NCBI RefSeq assembly: GCF_001646665.1
Contig: NZ_LWBU01000158.1
Span: 62,001-126,000, forward strand
DNA length: 64,000 nucleotides
Source of the DNA: Streptomyces noursei
GTDB lineage: Bacteria > Actinomycetota > Actinomycetes > Streptomycetales > Streptomycetaceae
Direction of reading: 5' to 3'
The notes below the pieces were generated by a model. It did no database searches. It was not told where the DNA came from and saw nothing but the letters and a program-made list of their open reading frames with translations. A program made the translations under genes and the position numbers. Position 1 is the stretch's first letter; each line of letters opens with the position of its first letter. Of this stretch, positions 24,481 to 32,204 are shown piece by piece.

Positions 24481-26220
24481 CTAGAGCGCCGGGTGGGCGT
24501 TCCTCATCAGCTCCTGGAACTGGGCCGGGAACCAGTGGCCCGACACCGGCGCGTTCGGCAGCGCGCCGGACATGCTGTTGCCGTTGCGCGGGTTGCCCGT
24601 GTACGTCGGGTCGCACATCCGGTCGAAGCCCTTGCCCTCGTCGTTCGGGATCTGGCTGCTCGACCCGTCCGACTCGCCCGGGGGCTTCATCCACACGTAC
24701 GCGTCGATGCCCGCCGCCGGTGCGGCCTTCGGACGTTCGCCGAGACCGGCACCCGCCTGGTTGCACCAGTTGCCGAGGTGGATGCGCCGGTCGTAGCGGC
24801 CGCCGTTGACGTACGTGTCGACGTTGTTCGTCGCGCCGGGACCGGCCGGCCGGGCCGCGCCGCCCCAGCCGTTGCGGGAGGTGTCGATCAGCATGCCCAG
24901 GTTCTGGTCGAACCCGAGCGAGACCAGCCTGGCGCGCATGGCCTGGGCGTACGACAGCTCGTCGGTGTACCGGTTCCAGTCCACCCACTTCGACTGGCGC
25001 ACCGACACGCCGTTGACGGAGTCCTCGATCTTGAAGTGGTCCTCCTTCAGCGCGCTGTAGTTGGCCGTGTTGACGATGAAGCCGTGCACGTTGGAGACCG
25101 TCGAGCCCTCGGCGGTCGCCGCCTGCTTGAACAGGTCGGCGGAGGCGCCGAAGTTGTCGTCCCAGCCGAGCCAGCCGTGGTGGCCGGCGTCCACGTAGTT
25201 GTAGACGTTGCCGATCGCGCCGAGCTTCTTCAGCGCGTACCCGACGCCCTTGATGTAGTTGCCGTTCGCCTTCATCACGTCGCAGTTGGGCGTGGCGGTC
25301 GGGCGCGGGGTCACGTTGGTGACCAGGTTCGGCAGGGAGTCGATCTCCACGGTGGTGACGATCCGCAGGCCCGCGTACTTGGGGTCGGCGAGGATCGCGG
25401 CGATCGGGTCGATGTACTGGGTCCGGTACTTGTCGATCTCCGTCGGGCCCAGCTCGCCGTTGGAGGCGAGCGCGGCGCAGTCGCGGCCCGGCAGGTTGTA
25501 GATCACCAGCTGGACGGCGAGTTCGCCGGTGCCCTTCTGGCGCAGCGCCTCGTCGAGGTGGGCCCGTAGGCCCATGCCGCCGTTCACGCCGTTGATGGCG
25601 GCGATCCGGTCCAGCCACACGCCGGTCGGCTGCTGGGAGATCCGGGTGCCGCCCGGTTCGGCGGCGGCCTTCGCGGACCACTCGGGGTTCACGTACACCT
25701 TGGCGCCCGCGTACGGGTTGTCGACGCGGCTGCCGGTCGGCGGCGGGTCGGTCGGGTCCGTCGGGTCGGTCGGGTCGGTGACGCCGTTGCAGGTCACGCC
25801 GTTGAGCTTGAACGTCGTGGGCACGGCGTTGGTGCCGCTGTACGAGGCGTTGAAGCCGAAGGACGTCGATCCGCCGGTGGCCAGGCTGCCGTTGTACGAC
25901 GCGTTCCGGGCGGTGACCGCCGCGCCGGACTGCGTGGTGGTGGCGTTCCACGACTGGCCGATGCGCTGGTCGCCCGCGTAGCTCCACTCCAGCGTCCAGG
26001 AACTCACCGGGTCACCGGTGTTGGTGACGGTGACGTTGGCGCCGAAGCCGGTGCTCCACTGGTTGGTGACCTGGTAGTCGACCCGGCAGCCGGGCGCCGC
26101 GGCGCCGGCCTGGGTGGTCAGCGCGGTGGCGGTGGCGCCGGTCGCGGCCATCAGGGTGCAGGCGGCCAGGAGGGCGGTACGGCGTCGGGAGGGCGGTGCG
26201 GCGGTTCTGGTGCGGCTCAT
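24481..26220 (-). CDS. Secreted GH6 cellulase (probable cellobiohydrolase) with CBM2
   Basis: The protein has 579 residues from ATG 26220; GGAG touches the ATG, so an in-frame start a few codons upstream is possible. Signal peptide cleavage is near TQAGAAA. CBM2 follows at about residues 43-145 (CRVDYQVTNQWSTGFGANVTVTN, with the terminal cysteine in GVTCNG). The linker is TDPTDPTDPTDP, and the GH6 domain runs from about 165 to the end, with VQLVIYNLPGRDCAALASNG, the catalytic-loop VDAGHHGWLGW and DAYVWMKPPGESDG. The extra loops and length favour the exo-acting Cel6B type over GH6 endoglucanases. CebR-like boxes lie about 340 and 470 bases upstream of the start. Confidence 0.9.
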   Translation of the reverse strand: MSRTRTAAPPSRRRTALLAACTLMAATGATATALTTQAGAAAPGCRVDYQVTNQWSTGFGANVTVTNTGDPVSSWTLEWSYAGDQRIGQSWNATTTQSGAAVTARNASYNGSLATGGSTSFGFNASYSGTNAVPTTFKLNGVTCNGVTDPTDPTDPTDPPPTGSRVDNPYAGAKVYVNPEWSAKAAAEPGGTRISQQPTGVWLDRIAAINGVNGGMGLRAHLDEALRQKGTGELAVQLVIYNLPGRDCAALASNGELGPTEIDKYRTQYIDPIAAILADPKYAGLRIVTTVEIDSLPNLVTNVTPRPTATPNCDVMKANGNYIKGVGYALKKLGAIGNVYNYVDAGHHGWLGWDDNFGASADLFKQAATAEGSTVSNVHGFIVNTANYSALKEDHFKIEDSVNGVSVRQSKWVDWNRYTDELSYAQAMRARLVSLGFDQNLGMLIDTSRNGWGGAARPAGPGATNNVDTYVNGGRYDRRIHLGNWCNQAGAGLGERPKAAPAAGIDAYVWMKPPGESDGSSSQIPNDEGKGFDRMCDPTYTGNPRNGNSMSGALPNAPVSGHWFPAQFQELMRNAHPAL

Positions 26221-26550
26221 CTCCGGTGCTACCTCTCGGTCGTGGGCGTGCGCGGATGGCCGCGCGGCCCGGTGACGGATGTGTACGGACATGTGCGGGT
26301 CGTACCGTCGTCGCTGATCGCGGAGCGGGATGCCCGGGCGTACCGGATCAGGGGTGGGGCGCGGGGATCACGCGTACGGCTGCTCCGGTGTCACTCGCCA
26401 CGGTGGAGAGGAGTGGCGAGCGGTGGGAGGGGTGAACGCCGGGCGGCCCGTGCCGCGTGCAGGCGCCCTGTCCCCGGGGCGTACGTGCGGGGGTGTCGCA
26501 TGAGCGACTCCTTGCAGCTCGGGCGCCGTCCGACCATGCGCCGACTGGAA

Positions 26551-26564
26551 TGGAACCGCTCCCA
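26551..26564. promoter_or_regulatory. Degenerate CebR box upstream of the GH6 gene
   Basis: TGGAACCGCTCCCA matches the CebR palindrome at 12 of 14 positions, with a perfect right half. It lies 331 bases upstream of the cellulase start and 132 bp from the perfect box at 26683. It could be a secondary site. Confidence 0.55.
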
Positions 26565-26682
26565 CTGGTGCAGCAGACCGTAGCGGCATGTTCCGTCAAG
26601 GAACAGAGGGGCCGTCAATTTTCTTTGTCGATTTTCTTCGACTCTTCAAGCATCTTGACCCCTCGCTTCCCTCTCCCCATAG

Positions 26683-26696
26683 TGGGAGCGCTCCCA
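26683..26696. promoter_or_regulatory. Perfect CebR operator between the GH6 gene and a gene-less region
   Basis: This is a perfect TGGGAGCGCTCCCA. It is 463 bases upstream of the GH6 start on one side and about 90 bases upstream of a ribosome-site-plus-GTG combination (GAGAGGAAACACCC then GTG at about 26790) on the other. That plus-strand frame encodes only 46 codons before a stop at about 26930. Confidence 0.85.
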
Positions 26697-27279
26697 CTGG
26701 TTCAGGGCTTGTGCACGAAGCGTCAGACCCGGGCGGGCCGGGATCCTCATGGCCCGCCACGGACACCCCACGTCCGAGAGGAAACACCCGTGCGCACCAC
26801 GCGAGACCTGCACTCCGGCCCGGCACGCACCGCCGGCCGGCCAGCCACCGCCCACCGGCCCCGCCCGCCACGGCGGCGCCCCGGCCGGGCCCGGCGCGCA
26901 CCGGGCCCGACGTCCGCCGCACCGGCATAGGCGGGAACCCGCCCTTCGACCCGGCCGGCCCGGGCGAACACCCACCCGTGGACCCACCCCGACGGCAGCG
27001 CGTTCCACGGTGCTCCACCGACACGGACACGGCGCCGGGCGCGCCCGCACCCCCAGGCCCGGCCCACCGCCCCGCGCCCCGCGCCCCCGGCACCCCACGG
27101 CGGCGCCGGAACCGCCCACGTGCGCGGCCTCGTCCACGCGGGCGCACGTACGGGTGGGCCACGGGGGCCTCCTGGAGTGAGGGGAGCGTGCCGGATGCCT
27201 CACAGTCGCCACCGGACGGGCGAAGGTTGCCGGACCGGACGAAGCGCCGATCCGCCTCCACACACCGGCCGTTCACCGG
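26697..27279. other. Intergenic region, possible eroded CebR-controlled gene
   Basis: Nearly 600 bases without a credible intact gene. A GAGAGGAAACACCC-GTG start at about 26790 opens a 46-codon frame beginning VRTTRDLHSGPARTAGRP, then the composition becomes an Arg/Pro/Ala-rich GC-shadow in every frame. The start resembles the N-terminus of a secreted enzyme that has lost its body, but no hydrolase motif survives. I cannot support more than a possible remnant. Confidence 0.35.
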
Positions 27280-27300
27280 TCAGGGTGAGTAACGGGACTC
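27280..27300. repeat. Duplicated 3' end of tRNA-His (att-like repeat, distal copy)
   Basis: Twenty-one bases (27280-27300, core GGGTGAGTAACGGGACTC) are identical to the 3' end of the tRNA-His gene at 27585-27605. A direct repeat of a tRNA 3' end is the classical footprint of a tyrosine-recombinase integration event. Confidence 0.75.
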
Positions 27301-27459
27301 CAGCTCGCCGTGCTGCCAGTACGACCGGATCCGGTCGAGGACGTCCCACAGTCCTCGGGGGCCGGCCTGGTGGACGAGCGGCCGCTGCCCGCCGTAACTG
27401 GTGGCCCGTGCCCAGGAGCCGTCCGGGTGCGCGAGCCACGTGGTCCGCTCGTCGCCGTC
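27280..27459 (-). pseudogene. C-terminal remnant of a PCMT-like methyltransferase gene
   Basis: On the minus strand the last 59 codons before the stop at 27280 look coding and contain HPDGSWARAT, PLVHQAGPRGLWDVLDRIR and SYWQHGEL. The GSWA...VxQxGPRxLWD...W pattern is one I recall from the C-terminus of actinobacterial protein-L-isoaspartate methyltransferase-like enzymes of peptide (FxLD-type) systems. The final residues ESRYSP are encoded by the duplicated tRNA 3' end, so the fragment was truncated by recombination there. No start or upstream part exists. It sits wholly between the two att-like repeats. Confidence 0.45.
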
Positions 27460-27541
27460 GGCCCTGCACCCCCGCCGGACCGGCGCGAGTGGCGTACGCC
27501 ACGGCGACGTCGGGCCCGGCGCCGTCCGCCCGCCCCGGGTA

Positions 27542-27583
27542 CGACGAAGGGCCGGTCCGCTTTCGCGGACCGGCCCTTCGTCG
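27542..27583 (-). terminator. Strong hairpin downstream of tRNA-His
   Basis: A perfect 19-bp stem (27542-27560 with 27565-27583) and a four-base TTTC loop lies directly after the tRNA 3' end on the minus strand. It is the probable terminator of the tRNA transcript. Confidence 0.85.
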
Positions 27584-27584
27584 A

Positions 27585-27605
27585 TCAGGGTGAGTAACGG
27601 GACTC
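27585..27605. repeat. tRNA-His 3' end (att-like repeat, proximal copy)
   Basis: This 21-base segment is the 3' end of the intact tRNA-His gene plus four bases beyond it, and is identical to 27280-27300. The distance between copies is 305 bp, so if this marks an integrated element almost all of it has been deleted. Confidence 0.75.
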
Positions 27606-27662
27606 GAACCCGCGACATCCTGGACCACAACCAGGTGCTCTACCAGCTGAGCTATACCCACC
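27589..27662 (-). tRNA. tRNA-His (GUG)
   Basis: The minus strand gives a full cloverleaf. The extra 5' G (position -1, at 27662) faces a C73 discriminator, which is diagnostic for tRNA-His. The acceptor GTGGGTA pairs with TACTCAC, the anticodon stem-loop CTGGTTGTGGTCCAG has GTG, and the T-loop is GTTCGAG. CCA is not encoded. Confidence 0.95.
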
Positions 27663-27745
27663 ACGACCGGTCTTTTTCCCGACCGGCCGAGAAAAAGTGT
27701 ACAGGGTCCGAGAGGGTGCTCGCTCCCGCCTTTCGGGCGGCCCGG

Positions 27746-28345
27746 TTACTCGGGCAGGACGTGGCGCGCGGCGATGCGCTTCGCGGTGTCCGAGTCGGGC
27801 CCGGGCTGCGGGACGAAGATCGCCTCGCGGTAGTAGCGCAGCTCGGCGATGGACTCGCGGATGTCGGCCAGGGCCCGGTGGTTGCCGGCCTTCTCCGGAC
27901 TGTTGAAGTACGCCCTCGGGTACCAGCGGCGAGCCAGCTCCTTGACCGAGGAGACATCGACGATCCGGTAGTGGAGGTAGTCCTCCAGGGTCGGCATGTC
28001 ACGCAGCAGGAAGCCGCGGTCGGTGGAGACCGAGTTCCCGCACAGCGGGGCCTTGCCGGGCTCCTTGACGTGCTCCCGCACGTAGGCGAGGACCTGCTCC
28101 TCGGCGTCGGCGAGGGTGGTGCCGTTCGCGAGCTCGTCGAGCAGGCCCGAGGCGGTGTGCATCTGGCGCACCACGTCCGGCATGGTCTCCAGCGCCGCGT
28201 CCGGCGGGCGGATCACGATGTCCACCCCTTGACCGAGTACGTTCAGTTCCGAGTCGGTGACCAGCGCGGCCACCTCGATAAGTGCGTCGTCCGTCAACGA
28301 GAGCCCGGTCATCTCGCAGTCGATCCACACCATGCGATCGTTCAT
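27746..28345 (-). CDS. orn: Oligoribonuclease
   Basis: The protein has 199 residues from ATG 28345. DEDDh exonuclease motifs are complete: D9 and E11 in WIDCEMTGL, the second Asp in [12 protein letters not shown], and the HRALADI block with catalytic His and Asp. It degrades two- to five-nucleotide RNA and pGpG, the last step of c-di-GMP turnover, which in Streptomyces feeds into development through BldD. It is downstream of adpA on the same strand, an order conserved in the genus, and next to tRNA-His. Confidence 0.95.
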   Translation of the reverse strand: MNDRMVWIDCEMTGLSLTDDALIEVAALVTDSELNVLGQGVDIVIRPPDAALETMPDVVRQMHTASGLLDELANGTTLADAEEQVLAYVREHVKEPGKAPLCGNSVSTDRGFLLRDMPTLEDYLHYRIVDVSSVKELARRWYPRAYFNSPEKAGNHRALADIRESIAELRYYREAIFVPQPGPDSDTAKRIAARHVLPE

Positions 28346-28442
28346 GCGTCCTACCTTAGAGGGGCGGCCGCCGGCGGGGCGCGCCTCCGCGCCCCCTCGA
28401 CGACCGCCCCTCCTCGGCGATGCTCTGGTCCCGCCCGTCCTC

Positions 28443-29660
28443 CTACGGCGCGCTGCGCTGGCCCGGGAGGGCCGCCCGGCCGCCGCTGAAGGCGTCCGCG
28501 TGCGGCCTCCCGTGGTCCGGCGCGCCCGCCGCCCCCGCCGGTCCGGCGGTGGACGACGCGCCCGCCCGGCGCGCGGCCGGCGGCAGCTGCGACGGCAGCA
28601 CGGAGTCCACCATGGCCGGTGGTCCGGACGGCCCCGACGGCTCGCCCTGCGGGCGCCGGGCCCGGTAGGCGGCCCGGTACGCGGCGGGCGAGGAGCCCAG
28701 CTGGCGGCGGAAGTGCCCGCGCAGCGCGACCGGCGAGCGGAAGCCGCAGCGGCCGGCCACCTCGTCGACCGAGTAGTCGGACGTCTCCAGCAGCCGCTGG
28801 GCCTGGAGCACCCGCTGGGTGATCAGCCACTGGAGCGGGGCGGACCCCGTCAGCGAGCGGAAGCGGCGGTCGAAGGTCCGCCGGCTCATGTACGCCCTGG
28901 CCGCGAGCGTCTCCACGTCGAACTGCTCGTGGAGGTGCTCCAGTGCCCAGGCGACCACCTCGGCGAGCGGGTCGGCGCCGATCTCCTCGGGCAGCGACCG
29001 GTCGAGGTACCGCTCCTGTCCACCGCTGCGCCGGGGCGGCACCACGAGCCGGCGGGCGAGTGCCCCGGCCGCCTCGGTGCCGTGGTCCGTGCGCACGATG
29101 TGCAGGCAGAGGTCGATCCCGGCCGCCGTCCCGGCGGACGTCAGCACGTCGCCGTCGTCGACGAACAGCTCCCGCGGGTCCACGTGGACCGACGGGTAGC
29201 GCTTGGCGAGCGTCGGCGCGTACATCCAGTGCGTGGTGGCGGGCCGCCCGTCCAGTAATCCGGCGGCGGCCAGCACGAACGCGCCGGTGCACAGGCCGAC
29301 GATGCGGGCGCCCTCCTCGTGTGCGCGGCGCAGCGCGTCGAGCGCCTCGGCCGGTGGCGGCGAGGTGATCGACCGCCAGGCCGGTACGACGACGGTGCCT
29401 GCCCGGCTGATGGCCTCCAGGCCGTACGGCGCGCTCAGTTCGAGCCCGCCGGTGGTACGCAGCGGTCCGTCCTCGCCCGCGCAGACGAGCAGCCTGTAGC
29501 GCGGAACTCCGGCGTCCTGGCGGTCAATCCCGAACACCGAGAGTGGGATGGAACTCTCGAAGATGGGGCCGCCGCTGAACAGCAGTACTGCGACGACCTC
29601 TCGGCGGCGCCGTCCGGACAGTTTGCGTCCGGTCTCCGGTGCGGCGGAGTCCTGGCTCAT
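28443..29660 (-). CDS. adpA: AraC-family pleiotropic developmental regulator AdpA
   Basis: The protein has 405 residues from ATG 29660. The N-terminal half (about 20-190) is a DJ-1/PfpI-like dimerisation domain ([40 protein letters not shown]). The C-terminal part (about 235-335) is the AraC DNA-binding domain with two helix-turn-helix units ([30 protein letters not shown] and [26 protein letters not shown] segments). Codon 135 is TTA, so translation depends on the rare leucyl-tRNA BldA, as established for adpA. The tail is Pro/Ala/Gly-rich. It controls aerial growth and secondary metabolism. It is followed by orn. Confidence 0.95.
   Translation of the reverse strand: MSQDSAAPETGRKLSGRRRREVVAVLLFSGGPIFESSIPLSVFGIDRQDAGVPRYRLLVCAGEDGPLRTTGGLELSAPYGLEAISRAGTVVVPAWRSITSPPPAEALDALRRAHEEGARIVGLCTGAFVLAAAGLLDGRPATTHWMYAPTLAKRYPSVHVDPRELFVDDGDVLTSAGTAAGIDLCLHIVRTDHGTEAAGALARRLVVPPRRSGGQERYLDRSLPEEIGADPLAEVVAWALEHLHEQFDVETLAARAYMSRRTFDRRFRSLTGSAPLQWLITQRVLQAQRLLETSDYSVDEVAGRCGFRSPVALRGHFRRQLGSSPAAYRAAYRARRPQGEPSGPSGPPAMVDSVLPSQLPPAARRAGASSTAGPAGAAGAPDHGRPHADAFSGGRAALPGQRSAP
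29256..29258 (-). other. TTA leucine codon in adpA (bldA control point)
   Basis: In AAGLLDG the first leucine is encoded by TTA, very rare in a genome of this GC content. In adpA this codon makes translation depend on the developmentally regulated tRNA BldA; the site within the N-terminal domain is seen directly here. Confidence 0.9.
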
Positions 29661-30037
29661 GACGCTAATCCCCCCTCGGTGTTCGCGTCTCCTAGGTCCT
29701 GTCGCTCCTGCACGTTTCCCCTCGGTTTTGCACGAGTCCCCAGTCTTCGATAGTCATGATCGAATCTACTGCGTCCCGTCGCGCCGGAGTGACAAGTTCC
29801 GCATCCGGCACTAAGTCGACAAGGCAACTTGGCGCGAAGCATTCGATCACGAAGCGTTCCACTCCGGGGCCCCGCAGGGAAGGCCGTCTCGCATGCATGG
29901 CCCATCCGCGTAGGGTGCGAGCGCCCCTCGCGGTCCTTTCTCGCCTGGTGACAAGGGGGTTGGCAGGCCATTTCGGCAAGGAACGGCCACCTGGCCGAAG
30001 TTGGCCGAAAACATACGGGTGCGCTTGTACGAACATG
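29661..30037 (-). promoter_or_regulatory. adpA upstream region with repeated motifs
   Basis: This 377-base gap is clearly less GC-rich than its surroundings and has no gene. It holds an inverted repeat TTCGAT...ATCGAA (29746-29751 and 29759-29764) and two direct TGGCCGAA copies exactly 10 bp apart (29992-29999 and 30002-30009). AdpA promoters are known to be long, with several regulator sites including AdpA itself, and the TGGC-type copies recall but do not match the AdpA consensus. Confidence 0.55.
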
Positions 30038-30358
30038 TCAGCCCCGGGGTGTAGAGCCCCCGCCGTGACGCCCCCCGCGGCGCGCACCGCCCCCCGGCCG
30101 CGAGTGCCGGCCCGCGCGGTACGGGACCGTCCGCCGCCGGTCCGCCTCGGCCGCCCGCTCCGAGCGGCGCAGCAGGACCCGGCAGGCGGTGGTCACCGCG
30201 GCCAGCCCCACCGCCGTGCCGGCCGCCCCGCCGAAGGACGTGCCGTACACCAGCAGGACCACGGGAACCAGGGCACAGCTGAAGGCGGCCCAGCGCACCA
30301 CGTCGCTCGCCGACTCGGAGGCGGACGACGGGACGGGCGTGGGCGGGCGTGAGGGCAC
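30038..30358 (-). CDS. Small membrane protein
   Basis: The protein has 106 residues from GTG 30358, six bases after AGGGAG. Residues about 22-62 form one long or two short transmembrane helices (WAAFSCALVPVVLLVYGTSFGGAAGTAVGLAAV), followed by an Arg-rich, Gly-rich cytoplasmic tail. It lies upstream of adpA on the same strand. Similar small membrane proteins precede adpA in other Streptomyces as far as I recall. Function unknown. Confidence 0.65.
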   Translation of the reverse strand: MPSRPPTPVPSSASESASDVVRWAAFSCALVPVVLLVYGTSFGGAAGTAVGLAAVTTACRVLLRRSERAAEADRRRTVPYRAGRHSRPGGGARRGGRHGGGSTPRG

Positions 30359-30650
30359 GGGACGCTCCCTGGACTGTGGACCGCGGACGAGGGGCTGCGG
30401 TATGACCGGTCGGACCGTGTGGCCAACGACGGCCGGCCGCCCCGGTCACTGCCCTCCGCCCCCGGACGTGCGGAGCGTCCCGGGACCCCGAGCCCCCGCG
30501 CGCGTGGCGGCCACGGGTCGGGTCGGAGTGCCGACGAGAGTACCGGTCGGTCGGCATGGTTCCGGCCATTGCTACGGAGCGTGACGAAAACGCGGGCGGG
30601 CGCCGCTCCGGCCGCCCCGACCGGCCGGTACGGACCCCTGGCACGGCGTG

Positions 30651-30693
30651 CCCCGGCCACCCGCGCGGGACGCTCCCGCGCGGGTGGCCGGGG
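30651..30693. terminator. Perfect 20-bp stem with 3-base loop
   Basis: Bases 30651-30670 pair perfectly with 30674-30693 around CGC. It lies about 290 bases upstream of the small membrane gene and far from any known stop codon, so what it terminates is unclear. Confidence 0.6.
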
Positions 30694-31039
30694 ACGGGCC
30701 GGGGGTGCGGAGGCCCGGCGCGGGTGCCGTACGGCGCCGGGGGCACGGAGGCGGCGCGGCGGCGGGATGGCCGCTCGTCGTGGCGTCGCCACCGGGCGGG
30801 CGGCAGGCGGGGGAGCGCGGGGGCTCCACGCGGGCCCGGGGCGGGCCGCTGTGTGCGGCGCGGTGCGGTGCGGCCCGCGGGCGGGCGGAGGCTCGGCGCG
30901 GGCGCCCCGGGGCCCCATGCCGGGGGCCGGTGCCGATGCCGGTGCGGGTGGGCGCGGGTGGTCCGACGCGCGGGCGACCCGCCCCGGGAGCGGGCTCACG
31001 GGGGCTCCCGGCGGGCGGGGCCCGGGACCGCTCGGGCCC

Positions 31040-31070
31040 CGCGCCTTCCGGCCGGTGGCCGGAAGGCGCG
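31040..31070. terminator. 14-bp stem-loop in the same gap
   Basis: CGCGCCTTCCGGCC (31040-31053) pairs with GGCCGGAAGGCGCG (31057-31070) around GGT, with partial extension by flanking GGCCCC/GGGGCC. It has typical streptomycete terminator form but no adjacent coding gene. Confidence 0.6.
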
Positions 31071-31368
31071 GCGCGGGGCCGGGGCGTAAGCGCTGGTGGA
31101 GACGGGTTTCCGGAGCAGCGGGGGTGCCCCGGCGAGGGCGCCGCGGACGGCTGTAAGGGGCATCCGGCATTGCCATACGGGACGGGCTCGTGCATGCTCC
31201 CTGGAACGCCGTGTGACCGCCGCGGCAGGGTGGCGGACACTGGGCAGTGGAGGAGTGCCGCCGTACCCTTGGGGGTATGGGCCGGGGAAGACCAATCCCG
31301 GACAGAGCTCCACCGCCAACCGTTGTACCCCTGCTCCTTCCCAAGAGGACTCTTGCGCCGAGACACCG

Positions 31369-31890
31369 ATGGCCGGTCACGAAATCCCTGAACCCGCGGA
31401 CCGCAGGCAGGTCGCCGACTCCCCGGTCGACCCCCTCGCGGCGGCCCAGACGCGCCACTCCTGCGATCCCGCCTTCCAGCACGGGGTGGTCGTCGGCTTC
31501 GACGGCTCGACCTCCAGCGAGCGGGCGCTCGCGTACGCCATCGGCATGGCCCGCCGCTCCGGCTCCGGGCTGATCATCGTGCACGTGGCCAACCGGCTGC
31601 CCACCACCGTCTGGGCCGGCTGCGAGCCACCCGTCTTCGTCGACGTCCCCGACCACCGCACCGAGGTCCTGGGACTGGAGCTGGCCTGCGCGGACTACCT
31701 CTCCGAGGTGCCGTGGATCCTGGTCGAGCGCGGCGGCGACATCTGCCACGAACTGGAGGAGGTCGGCCGGGAGTACTCGGCCGACGCCATCGTCGTCGGC
31801 TCCACGCACGGCATCGTCGGCCGCATCTTCGGCTCGGTCGCCGGACGGCTGGCGCGCCGCGCCCAGCGGCCGGTCGTCGTCATCCCGTAA
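31369..31890 (+). CDS. Universal stress protein (UspA family)
   Basis: The protein has 173 residues from ATG 31369; the ribosome site is weak (GAGA five bases upstream) and AGAGGA lies farther away. After a 38-residue N-terminal extension the Usp fold begins with HGVVVGFDGSTSSERALAYAIGMA and ends in the ATP-binding signature VVGSTHGIVGRIFGSVAGRLARRAQRPVVVIP, so it is likely an ATP-binding Usp. Single-domain Usp proteins respond to starvation and hypoxia. No operon partner. Confidence 0.9.
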   Translation: MAGHEIPEPADRRQVADSPVDPLAAAQTRHSCDPAFQHGVVVGFDGSTSSERALAYAIGMARRSGSGLIIVHVANRLPTTVWAGCEPPVFVDVPDHRTEVLGLELACADYLSEVPWILVERGGDICHELEEVGREYSADAIVVGSTHGIVGRIFGSVAGRLARRAQRPVVVIP

Positions 31891-32204
31891 CCCGCCGGCG
31901 TCCACCGCCCGCACGGTGACGCAGCGTCAACTCCGTACGCCCCAGGCGGATTCAGGCCGTCCGGCAGGTGGGTCGGGCGCTGGTGAAGGGTATGTACCGG
32001 TGGCTGGGAAGCAGCACGACCGCGCGCCGCGCGCCGGGGTGTGACGGCCACCGGCCGAGCGGCCACGGGGCCGGTGCGAGGGCGGCACCGGCCGTACGGG
32101 AAAAGGGCGGCCCCCGGCGCGTCGGTGGCACGCGCCGGGGGCCGCCCTGCGGGCCGGTGCCGCCCCCGACACGCGGGGGCCGGCCCGGCCGCTCTCCGCG
32201 GGAC
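31891..32204. other. Intergenic region between convergent usp and glmS genes
   Basis: This 314-base gap between convergent stops contains the glmS terminator (32104-32148) and otherwise nothing I can support as a gene. Confidence 0.5.
32104..32148 (-). terminator. Rho-independent terminator of glmS
   Basis: A perfect 19-bp stem (32104-32122 with 32130-32148), seven-base loop, followed on the minus strand by TTTT, 57 bases past the glmS stop. Confidence 0.9.

Larger units (their letters stand above)
30359..31368. other. 1-kb gene-less region with strong hairpins
   Basis: No open frame here combines a ribosome site with convincing protein sequence; the long frames are Arg/Gly/Pro-rich GC artefacts. 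The segment contains two very stable inverted repeats (30651-30693 and 31040-31070). Its right end must contain the promoter of the universal stress gene, with the repeat-like TACCCTTGGGGGTA at about 31265. A non-coding RNA is possible but not demonstrated. Confidence 0.45.

Noticed and set aside
26346..27263. Several overlapping 70-230 codon frames on both strands upstream of tRNA-His
   Set aside because: None has a ribosome site with normal codon bias; their translations are Gly/Arg/Pro artefacts except the short remnants listed.
30419..31391. Long Arg/Gly-rich open frames in the adpA-usp gap
   Set aside because: No domain, no ribosome site and mirror-image composition on both strands; they reflect GC content.
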